In this document: positions 55,046 through 64,000 of the stretch, piece by piece
Numbering within the stretch: the first letter of the stretch is position 1
How the letters are laid out: each line of letters begins with the position of its first letter
Assembly: GCA_037043455.1 (NCBI GenBank)
Contig: JAWPHD010003257.1
Coordinates: forward strand, 124,001 to 188,000
Direction of reading: 5' to 3'
DNA from: Cyrtodaria siliqua
Lineage: Eukaryota > Mollusca > Bivalvia > Adapedonta > Hiatellidae
DNA length: 64,000 bases
Made by a program: the position numbers and the translations under genes
Notes under the pieces: generated by a model
Database searches by the model: none
The model's input: only the letters and a program-made list of their open reading frames with translations
What the model was told of the DNA's origin: nothing

Positions 55046-55929
55046 TTGTTTATTTGTTTTTTTAAATATATATATATATATATATTTAGATGTTCTGTAA
55101 AAAAAAAAAAATTGTTTTGATTAAAAAAAATTATTACATTTTCAGACTGGGATTTCTCAGTGAAAGAATATTCATAATCGCTAAATATTATCACACTGAT
55201 CAACCGGCTGCAGCGAAGTCAGAGGTTGCTGAGAAGTCAGTTTGGCGAAATTGTTGGAAGTGGATGGTGGGGTTAGGATGTTTGCTTTCTGTTGCGTATT
55301 TTGCTAAAATGTTTGGAAAATGATTATGAAGATTTGAAAAGGAATGACAGAGGAAGCTTTCACTTTAAAAATCCGGTAATAAAACGACGTTAGTGCATAT
55401 AGCACCCTGTATAAATGTCCAAATATTTGTAAAAACAATGACATTTTCAGAATAAACACAAATAACGAACTGATATTCCCAATTGTAATTCAATTTAAAA
55501 CGCTTGTCAAGATCGTCAATCCTTTCTGTATAACTGTACAAAGTAGCTCATTGAAATAATGAAAACATTCCGAGTTATGGCATTTTAAAGTCGACACGGT
55601 AAAAAACATAATAGCGAACCGGAATGTCAGATGTGTTTTACAAGTGCGAACGAAGAAGTCAGATTGAACATTTCAGATGCGAACGGAAAGGTCAGATTGT
55701 TTTAAGCAATTCTTTCGCGTTTTTGACGATTGCTAGGGTAACCAGTGTACATTTTGGATTGAAACTTAACACGAGTACTTGTAATTACCTATAGATGTTT
55801 TCAGCGCACGCATTTAGTAAACATTGTTACCTTTTGACATATATGTATATTGGACATATATGTATTGTGGTAAATAGTAAATGCAACACAACCTCAATTG
55901 TCATATGAAGACTAAATTCAAATATTTTT

Positions 55930-56050
55930 TGATGGTAGGCGTGTTTTGTTTTTTCACTCACTCGCATATGCTCGTTCGTGAAAAGAACCACACGTCTACC
56001 ATATCGTGAAGGATTTCCCTATAATCGAACCCAGCAGTTAAATAACCTCT
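55930..56050. mobile_element. Composite foldback element, partial copy 3
   Basis: 'cactcactcg..ctcgttcgtgaaaagaacc', 'gaaggatttccctataatcg' and 'cccagcagttaaataa' match 5407-5568; the left arm is truncated. An AT microsatellite lies upstream at 55063-55087. Confidence 0.65.
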
Positions 56051-56098
56051 ATATTTTATTTATTTAGTTTTTATTTTATATTTGATTTATTGATTGAT

Positions 56099-56986
56099 TT
56101 TTGTCTTGCTTTTCCGGCGGCGGCGGCGGTGGCGGCGGCGTCAACATTCAAGTTTTGCGTTTAGGTCATTTTCTCACAAACTGTATGCACTAGACCTTTC
56201 AAAACTTTGCTTATAGTTGTACCATGGGTGGTACATCGCAACGTGACAAAGCAAATGTGGAAGTGACCTTGACCCTGCAAGCAAAGGGCAGATAACTTAC
56301 TAATTTTTTAGGTTCAACTTTTGCGTTTAGGTCACTTTTTCACAAACTGTATGCACTAGACCTTTCAAACTTTGCTTATAGTTGTATCTTGGGTGGTACA
56401 TGGCAACGTGACAAAGCAAATGTGGATGTGACCTTGACCCTCCAAGCAAAGGGCAGATAACTTAATAATATTTAGGTTCAACTTTGGCGTTTAGGTCACT
56501 TTTTTCACAAACTGGATGCACTAGACATTTAAAAACTTTGCTTATAGTTGTATCTTGGGTGGTACATCGCAACGTGACAAAGCAAATGTGGAAGTGACCT
56601 TGACCCTCCAAGCAAGGGCAGATAACCTTATAATTTTTACCTTCAACTTTGGCGTTTAGGTCACTTTTTCACAAACTGTATGCACTAAGACCTTTCAAAC
56701 TTTGCTTATAGTTGTATCTTGAGTGGTACATTGCAACTTGACAAAGCAAATGTGGATGTGACCTTCACCATCCAAGCAAAGGGCAGATAACTTTAATTGT
56801 TACATTTACATCACCTTTCTCATGAACTAGAATTATGCACTAGATGTTTTAAACCTAATTTATAGCTTAATCTTTGGAAGAAAACATATTATATTTTGAC
56901 GTAGTTGTGTCTTCGTTAGTGCATCTTTTTTTTGGATGCCTGGATTTCATGTATGACCTTGACCTACTTTTTGGAGCTGATGATTT
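56099..56986 (+). repeat. ~165-bp array, family I, copy 2
   Basis: Four to five units after a GGCGGC run (56117-56140), ending in 'cctactttttggagctgatg' like copy 1. Confidence 0.82.
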
Positions 56987-57939
56987 TTAGCTCTACTGGC
57001 CAAAGGCCTTTAATTTTTCATCCGATCTTTACCAAACTTTACCAGATTGTTAATATCAATGAAAGCTTGCACAAGTTCGAAAATCAGCCAGATCGGACCA
57101 ATAACAGCGGAGTTATGGCCCTTGATTTAGTTAAAAATGCTAAATTCAGCCTCGTTAATACGATAGGGCTTTCATTTTCCATCTGATCTTTACCAAACTT
57201 TACCAGATGTTTGTCCTTTTTTTTTATTATTAGTAATTTTTTTTGTTTTAATTATTTCTTTTGTTTGAATTATTATTATTTTTTTTTTTTTTTATTTTTT
57301 TTTTTTTTTTTTTTAATTTTATTATTTATTATTATTTTTTTTTTTTTTGGTGTTAACGCCATGTTAGCAGGAAGCATTGCTGTGCCTATTGCATTTTTTT
57401 TCCGGTTCATTGATTTTTGATGGAGTTACAGCCCCCTTGACATATTTTTTTTTTAAATTTCTAGATTATTATTATTATTTTTTTAATTTTCTTATTTCAT
57501 TATTATTTTTTTTAAAATATTTTTTTGGTGTTAACGCCGTGTTAGCAGGAAGCATTGCTGTGCATATTGTATTTTTTTTTTCCGGTTCATTGATTTTTGA
57601 TGGAGTTACAGCCCATTTACATTTTTTTTTTAATTTCTTGTCCGCGCTACTCCTCCTAAACGCCTTGTTGGATTTCGACGAAACTTGGCAGGAAGCATCG
57701 GTAAGATGTCTAGTTGTGCATATCGCGCTTTTGTTCCAGTTTGCTGATTTATGACGGAGCACAGACACAGCAGACATATTGCCCATGATTACCAGGTGAG
57801 CGATCTAAGGCCATCCTATCACTGTTTTTTTTTGCAATGTTTTAAAAAAAACTGCTGATGGTAATTTTATGTCGACAACCCTTGATATAAGAGCCGTTTT
57901 AGCCAGTAAGAGCATCCACAGGCCCTCTTGGGCCTCTTG
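56987..57939 (-). mobile_element. Reversed CAAGA..CTAA array element
   Basis: On the minus strand it starts CAAGAGGCCCAAGAGGGCC with subterminal GCTCTTACTGGC (57939 downward). It has ~185-bp units ('gttagcaggaagcattgc', 'cggttcattgatttttgatg') and T-rich tracts. It ends in a reversed 'ggccataactccg' unit and TTAG at 56987-56990. Confidence 0.65.
57205..57345. repeat. T-rich low-complexity tract
   Basis: Nearly pure T with occasional A/G. Possibly an expanded tail or assembly-prone sequence. Confidence 0.9.
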
Positions 57940-59065
57940 TTTTTTAATAGAATGGCATTTTGTTTTTAAACAAATGCACTTAAATGTCATCTCAGCAAAC
58001 GGCAAACTCGATTGTTTTTTAATTACTAAAATGTTTACAAACTTTCATTTAAGCATCATTGACCTTTTTATTTTTAAGTCCAGCCCCCATTAGGCGAGAC
58101 ATGTAAAATCCACGGATTTCTTGTTTTATTTTAATTTATTTATTTTTATATATTTTTTATTATTTTTTTTTAAATTTAATTATTTGTTTTAATTGCTTTT
58201 TTTGTGTTAACGCAGTGTTAGCAGGAAGCATTGCAAAGATGTCTAGTTATGCATATTGCGTTTTTTTTTTCGGTTCGTTGATTTTTGATGGAGTTACGGC
58301 CCCCTTCTTGTCGGCGCTACTCCTCCTAAACGCCTTGTTGGATTTCGACGAAACTTGGCAGGAAGCATCGGTAATATGTCTAGTTGTGCATACCGCGCTT
58401 TTCTTCCAGTTCGCTGATTTATGACGGAGTTGTGGCCCTTTGACATTTTTTACTTTAAATTCCTTGTCGGCGCTGCTCCTCCTAAACGGCTTGTTGGATT
58501 TCTACAAAATTTGGCCAGGAAGCCTCAGTATGATGTCTAGTTGTGCAAAGCGCAGTATATCAATGAAATCTTGGACAAGTTTGAAAACCAGCTAGATCTT
58601 TATAGTAATGACAGAGTTATGGCCCTTGATTTGTTGAAATTTTTTATATTGTATTTTCCTTTGTTAAATCTGTAGTTACTTCATTTTTTATGTGATCTTT
58701 ATCATATTTGTTTAGAATGTTAATATAAACTCCCACCCATTTTTAATTTCATTCATAAAAGAAAGTGGGACAAATTAAAAAATACCCATGCCATACTAGA
58801 CACAGCAGACTTATTGCCCATGATTATCAGGTGAGCGATCTAAGACCATCCTATCCCTGTTGTTTTTGCAACGTTTTAAAAACAAGTACTGATGGGAATT
58901 TTATGTCGACAACCCTTGATATAAGAGTCGTTTTAAGCCAGTAGAGCGTCCACAGGCCCTCTTGGGTCTTTGTTTTTTAAATAGAAATGGCATTTTGTTT
59001 TCAAACAAATGCACTTAAATTTCATCTCAGCAAACTGCAAACTCCATTGTTTTTAGTTACTAAAA
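57940..59065. repeat. Diverged duplicate of the preceding ~1-kb block
   Basis: 'cagcagac.tattgcccatga', 'gtcgacaacccttgatata' and 'tggcattttgttttcaaaca' occur at 57765-58020 and again at 58795-59060, with the ~185-bp array unit between. Confidence 0.7.
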
Positions 59066-59081
59066 CGTTTTGTATTTTTAG

Positions 59082-59398
59082 GCTGGAGATTGATAACATC
59101 AGAGAGCAGATTGGTAAGGAACGCACCTTGGGTTGAAAGATATGCTGCAAGACAAGCACCGGCACCAAAACAAGGTGCCTGTCCCTATACCCGGTGCTCT
59201 CCAAGGACCAGGCAAGGCCGGCGCCAATACCAGACATTGACCCAAGACAAGGTCCGGCTCGAAGACCTTGCCAATCGAAGAGATCCCGTTGCTGTGGCAA
59301 TGTCAGACTCAGACTCTGGTGACGAGCAAGCACCAGAGCTACCAAGACGAAGACGTCGTCTGGCAGAGTTAGTGCGTGAAAACCATGAAATTCAATGA
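59082..59398 (+). CDS. Candidate terminal exon of an unrecognised gene
   Basis: A GC-richer island among AT-rich repeats. It opens after a good acceptor (TTTTGTATTTTTAG) in phase 1 and runs 105 codons to TGA at 59396-59398. The protein is basic (VRNAPWVERYAARQAPAPKQ, a GRRQYQTLTQDK stretch), then acidic SDSDSGDEQAPE, then RRRRRLAELVRENHEIQ. I do not recognise the family; it could be host or transposon. No upstream exon was found in the window. A 150-codon ORF on the opposite strand overlaps it and looks less protein-like. Confidence 0.3.
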
Positions 59399-59559
59399 AA
59401 TATGTTAATCGATCAATTATAAATTTGGTTGGCGTTATTTTCCTAAAAGTGAGTGTCATAAAATAGTCCTTCAATCATATACACTAGTTTTTGTCAGTCC
59501 TAAATATAAATACCATTGAGACAACACCCGATATTCATCTCGCATCCGACCTCGGGATC

Positions 59560-60383
59560 GGCATCGGCACAGACCGAAAATGTCTAATAAAATTGGAACT
59601 ATCAACTGTCAGATATACTGCAGTGTCATCTGCAAAAAGACGAACTTGTGATATTATATTTTCAGGAAGGTCGCTGATATATAATAGAAAAAGTATTGGG
59701 CCTAGGACATAGCCTTGTGGTACGCCTGTCGTTACTCGGTATGTTTGAGGATGACTCCCCTTCTATAGGAAGGCCCTAATCCAGTTTAGGGAGCTTCCCG
59801 TAATACCATGTTTATTGAGTTGTAGAGTAGTTTGAGGTGATTTACCATATCGAAAGCTTTACTAAAATCTAAGAGAAATAAGGTCGGTTTGGTGACCAGC
59901 AGACAGTTTGCGGCTGAAAATCCTCGACAAGTTGGACTAGTTGTGTCTCACAGGATCTCCTCTCTCTGAAGCCGTGTTGTAAGTCGTAAAGGATGTTATA
60001 AAGGTTCAAGTGCCTTACCAAGTTGGATGCAACAATGTGTTCCAACCAGCTTACAAGCTATGCAAGTAAGGGATATTGGCCTGTAGTTGGCCGGGGTCAC
60101 TTTTATCTCCTTTTTTGAATAACGGGCTTACCATGGCTTGGGACCAATCTGACGGAACCTGACCACAGTATGATTTTTGAAAGATTACCTGGAAAATTGG
60201 AGCAATGGTGTTGCTGAGTTGTTTCAGGACAACAGGTTTTTACTTGGTCGGGTCCGGCCACTTTGTCTGGTTTAAGGTTCGATAAAAGTTTCTGTATGCC
60301 ATTTAGGTCGACCTTTATGTTGGGCATAGAAGGGTACTTACTATTAAATTCAGTTGGAATATATGTGTCTGAAATATACTCAG
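59560..60383 (-). mobile_element. LINE RT domain, central part (pseudogene)
   Basis: Minus strand, frameshifted: LKPDKVAGPDQVK (RT block 0/1), 'SHGKPVIQKR'-like, and catalytic FADD at 59625-59636 in VRLFADDTAVYLT. APE-type CR1/Jockey-like. 3' truncated just after FADD. The 5' part continues at 61601. Confidence 0.82.
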
Positions 60384-60385
60384 TA

Positions 60386-61598
60386 CATTTGAAAACGCAA
60401 CACTTCGGTTTTTGTAATGTTTTGAAAAGTAAAAAAGCTAGAACAATGCAATTTCATATAGTGTATATTTTAGTCATGATTTAATAGATGGTCAAAATTT
60501 CATTGCCAGAATCAAAATATTTCATATGAAAAATCAACGGTTCAATTACCCCTATCCAAATTAAAATAAACAGTTTCAATACCGATTGTGCTACCACGAG
60601 CGTCTATTAAAGCTTAACATCTACGGTGCATAGACAGTATTTTGGATTCAATCACTTGCTGTGGCATACGCTGCCATTCGTCTTGTAGCGCTACACGAAG
60701 TTCCTGCGGTGTGGTAGAGTGGTTTACGCGGGCATAAACATGTCGCTTCAAGTCATTTAGTGTTCGTCTGAAAAGAAACGAACCATCAAAAAAATAAATA
60801 TGTAACATTTTCACTTTTTTTTTTAATTGATGACATTTATGCTGTTTTTTTTGCAGTTGTTTCGTTTATTGGCCTACTTACAAACCAATTATGGCTGAAT
60901 TAGAAAACATTCTGCACAAAAAAGGTAACGCACCCGCCATTTAAAATTTGAAAATAAGGCAATTTTATTTTTAATAGTTTGAAAAAAGTGACAATGCGTA
61001 TTGGTTATAGTGGATGAAAACACATACCCATGAGTACCAATCGTGTGTCTGGCTGTATCAGAAGCTGGCAGGAATCTGTTTCTGAGGTGTGACACCCTCA
61101 GTTTGATGTCCTGTCTGGGGGTGGTTACTCCGCTGCCTGCCTGGTCTAGGACGGTCCCTGACAGTGTCTGTCTGTTAATAGAGTGTCTGTAGCCTAGATA
61201 TAGTTGAGACATGGCAGCCAAGTCGTCTCGCTACCCTCTGTTTTAGTGATACCAACAGCCATAATCCCAATAGCCTGATTTCGCACATGTTCAGCTAAAC
61301 GTAGCATAATTATTTGTGGATAAAATCAAATCATGTTGTGTTTTTATACCATAATACCGATGTTATCGCGTTTAAGATAAATGAAAATAAACTTGCTTAT
61401 ATCGTGATTATTAGAATTCTCGTGCAAAATCTGTTTTCAGTGTTTCAGGTAGTGTAACTCTTGTGTAATTCTAAATTGTTAAATTTTAACAATAGCCACA
61501 ATGAAATATGTATACTTTCCTAAAATACAATGTTTGTTTGAACGAAAACCACGTAGATAAAAAATATATGAAAGTCAAAAATGTTGCGTTTTCAAATG
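60386..61598 (-). mobile_element. Tc1/mariner-like element nested in the LINE
   Basis: 1213 bp; perfect 17-bp TIRs CATTTGAAAACGCAACA with TA duplicated at 60384-60385 and 61599-61600. The minus strand has two transposase remnants: N-terminal 'VTTPRQDIKLRVSHLRNRFL' (about 61140-61070) and C-terminal 'EWQRMPQQVIESKILSMHRRC' type (about 60690-60617). The segment between is too short for the DDE core, so it is internally deleted and non-autonomous. Confidence 0.85.
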
Positions 61599-61600
61599 TA

Positions 61601-62335
61601 CTAAGTGTATGCGTTGGTATTGCATTAGCTGGGGTGAATACAGATTGAAATTGTTTGTTTAGTGTGTTTGCTTTGTCGGTGTTGCTAGTGTGCATGGCGT
61701 TTGTGTTTGGGTCCTTCAGCGGGGCTATACCTTCGGAGTCTTGTCTAGCACACTTAATTAGAGAGAAGAGTTTTTGGATTGAAAAAGTATACTTGCCTGT
61801 GTCGTTTAATGATGAGTTTATATCAAGGATGTCTTCTAAATAATTATTATAAGCTAGCCTGATTTCTTACTAAATGCTTAAAGTGAAGAAAATGTTGGGC
61901 GTCTTTAGGTTTACCTGATTTCTTTTGCTTGTGGAATAGGCTCTCTCTTTTCCTTATATGACGCTTTATATTTTGTGTTATCCATGGAAGGCTGACTTCG
62001 GTACGTAGTTGTTCAATAGGAATAAAGTTTTGAATACCTTGAGATAGTGTCGATTTGAAGGTATTCCACAGTTCGTCCACTGATTTAGTTTCGTGGTCCC
62101 CAAGTATTACGCCCGTGTTGTTGCATGTAGTTGTCCAGTTTGCTTTTCTGTAAATGTGTACAGTTCTCTGTGCATGCCTACTAATCATTCACTGTACACA
62201 TAACAATAACATGAATCGATAACCGATACCAGGCAAGGTTTCAACTGATTTAACAAACGTTGGGTTTGTGGTTAGGAACAAGTCTAAGATGTTACCCTGT
62301 CTTGTTGGTTCGCTTACCATCTGTGTGAGATTGTA
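61601..62335 (-). mobile_element. LINE endonuclease end and pre-RT region (pseudogene)
   Basis: Minus strand: SEPTRQGNILDLFLTTNPTF (end of the APE-like endonuclease, 62310-62230), then 'LPWITQNIKRHIRKRESLFH' and 'NTDKANTLNKQFQSVFTPAN' up to the Tc1 insertion. Frameshifts present. The 5' end is lost at the foldback minisatellite. Confidence 0.8.
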
Positions 62336-62703
62336 CCATCGACCATCTCATATTACCATCGCATCTTACCATCGAACATCGCATCTTACCATCGACCATC
62401 GCATCTTACCATCGCATCTTACCATCGACCTACGTCGATGCTCGATGGTAAGATGCTACGGTGTCCTAGGTCGATGGTCGATGGTAAGATGCTATGGTCG
62501 ATGGTAAGATGCGATGGTCGATGATCCATCGCATCTTACCATCGACCATCGCATCTTACCATCGCATTTTACCATCGACCATCGCATCTTACCATCGACC
62601 ACCGCATCTTACCATCGCATCTTACCATCGACCATCGCATTTTATCATCGCATCTTACCATCGACCATTTACCATCGACCATCGACCTAGGACACCGTAG
62701 CAT
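62336..62703. repeat. Foldback minisatellite of 'accatcg' / 'gcatctt' units
   Basis: Short units 'accatcgaccatcgcatctt' run forward (62336-62432), inverted (62440-62522) and forward again (62525-62690). Perfect 35-bp inverted arms lie at 62453-62487 and 62669-62703 ('ctacggtgtcctaggtcgat' core). Strong cruciform potential. Confidence 0.9.
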
Positions 62704-63425
62704 ATGTGTCATTTGTGATGAGAATGTAAGTTATTCATTTTTAATTTGGGCCTAGATATGAATGACAACATGGCATTTAAATTTTAATTCATACACAACT
62801 CAATGCAGAAATCAATGGGCGTGTTACACCTTTATATAATTATACAGGAAATTTCAGGATATCTTTCAATATGTGTGTTTTTTTAATACATTTTTGTTTA
62901 GTTCCAACACTGATACAGCTAACTGTGACTAGATCTAATAAATTGGCTCATTATGCAACTTTTTCTTCTTCTTTTTATCAAGAAAACGTGAAAAGGGCAT
63001 TATTAATCGCATTATTTAAACACACTATAACAGATTTCTGAAGTGAGTTTGAAATAAAATATGTTGCTCACGACAAAACAACAAACGTTTTTTGTGCATT
63101 TTGTGTATGTCCCAGCAGCGGGATATTGAGGGGCATATCGTGTCAGTCCGTCCGTCCCGAAAAGTTAAATATATGAATTTAACAGTTATTTTCAATAAAA
63201 AAAGGGAAAACAATTTTATTTATTTTTAACATTGAAAAAAAAGAGAGCCAATAATTTACAGTATATATATCCTTGGAACTGGTAATTTTAATGGTAAATA
63301 ACATTAATTTTGAAAATGGATTGAGAAATAAATACTTCACATCCCGGTACATCCCAGAAGCTTTTATTTATCGGACTTTTTCCTTGTAAACCGTTATTGT
63401 TGATGAGATGCAGACAATTAGAACA
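62704..63425. other. AT-rich stretch with one reversed array-element end
   Basis: Mostly nothing recognised. At 63105-63160, 'atgtcccagcagcgggatat' and 'ggggcatatcg..gtccgtccgtccc' look like a reversed family G/H 3' terminus with GGAC tail. Confidence 0.45.
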
Positions 63426-63703
63426 CAGGGGCGTATTTAGGCATACTCCTGTACGCCCGGGCGTACTCTAGAAAATCGAATGTGAAAAAGAAGTGCTTAT
63501 TTTTTTAAAATCAGCAATAAAAATTGAGGGGGGTAGGGGGTGAGGCACTATTTTAAAAACACAATGAATCTCGCTCAAATGAAGCTACAAACCTCCGAAA
63601 TTGCACTCAAATTTAAAAATTAAAAAAACCAGCAGGAAGGGGACACCCCCTTACGCACCCTCCCACAGGGCGTATTCTCCAAAAGGCTCTGGCTACGCCC
63701 CAG
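63426..63703. mobile_element. CAGGGGCGTA-ended MITE
   Basis: 278 bp; ends CAGGGGCGTA and TACGCCCCAG, GAACA duplicated at 63421-63425 and 63704-63708. Sibling of 51813-52121 without its long palindrome. 63704-64000 holds nothing recognised. Confidence 0.75.
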
Positions 63704-64000
63704 GAACACATATCAAATAACGTCAGTTAGCTTTAATAGTTTGCAATACAACGTCCAGGGTGTCTTAATTTGGATTATTTCAAAACATTAAAGCTGTTTT
63801 ATATACAATAAACCAAATTGCTAAATACCTACCTAAGAATATGTCAATAATATTCTCATTGTTTTGTGTATTTTGAGCTTGATTAGAGATACGGTTAAAC
63901 TGCAAAATAACGAGTGTAAATCGTCTGCTCTGATTGCATGTACATATTTTAAAACTTTTAAGTCAATGTGTTTTCTTAGAAATAAGTTATAACACTTATA

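Noticed and set aside
59022..59474. 150-codon minus-strand ORF
   Set aside because: Opposite strand of the candidate exon at 59082-59398; composition less protein-like and no splice support. Not excluded completely.

Overview
This window is eukaryotic genomic DNA, AT-rich and dominated by repeats. It contains one clear protein-coding gene: a complete ARIH1 (ariadne-1) orthologue, an RBR-type E3 ubiquitin ligase. The gene lies on the minus strand, with 14 coding exons from 50378 down to 10984. All splice sites are GT..AG, all phases join, and the product is 513 residues. Tandem-array repeats carrying phrases such as 'ggccataactc', a (GGAC)n tail and 'cagtagagctaa' ends, plus several tRNA-headed SINEs, suggest a bivalve mollusc. 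That assignment comes from repeat style and protein similarity only; I cannot name the species.

Layout. 1-10.9 kb is downstream of the gene: a 145-bp tandem array (905-2668), minisatellites, foldback elements, a SINE and one weak small-ORF candidate. 10984-50378 is ARIH1. Its introns are large (0.4-13.4 kb) and filled with transposon debris. Intron 11 is mostly three minisatellites, one of which is built from copies of the exon 12 splice acceptor. Intron 1 (36723-50159) holds nested hAT-like elements and long arrays. 50.4-50.5 kb is the likely promoter, with a consensus CRE. 50.9-64 kb is intergenic: LINE fragments, a Tc1-like element nested in a LINE, duplicated array blocks, a foldback minisatellite, and one unrecognised candidate terminal exon on the plus strand (59082-59398).

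The main unexplained structure is a superfamily of array-bearing elements. They share a 5' CAAGA + hairpin start, a subterminal GCTCTACTG.. motif, internal tandem arrays that differ completely between members, a GGAC-rich tail, and a 3' hairpin ending GAGCTAA. One copy sits in another repeat whose uninterrupted sibling is also in the window, and it shows no clear target-site duplication. The structure recalls Helentron-associated (HINE-like) elements. Other mobile DNA includes three TTAA-flanked MITEs, several hAT-like TIR elements (some nested), at least three SINE families, and composite foldback elements.

Functionally, only ARIH1 can be interpreted. It should encode a cytosolic/nuclear RING-IBR-RING ligase working with UBE2L3-type E2s and neddylated cullin-RING ligases. 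Its catalytic cysteine and autoinhibitory contacts are preserved.
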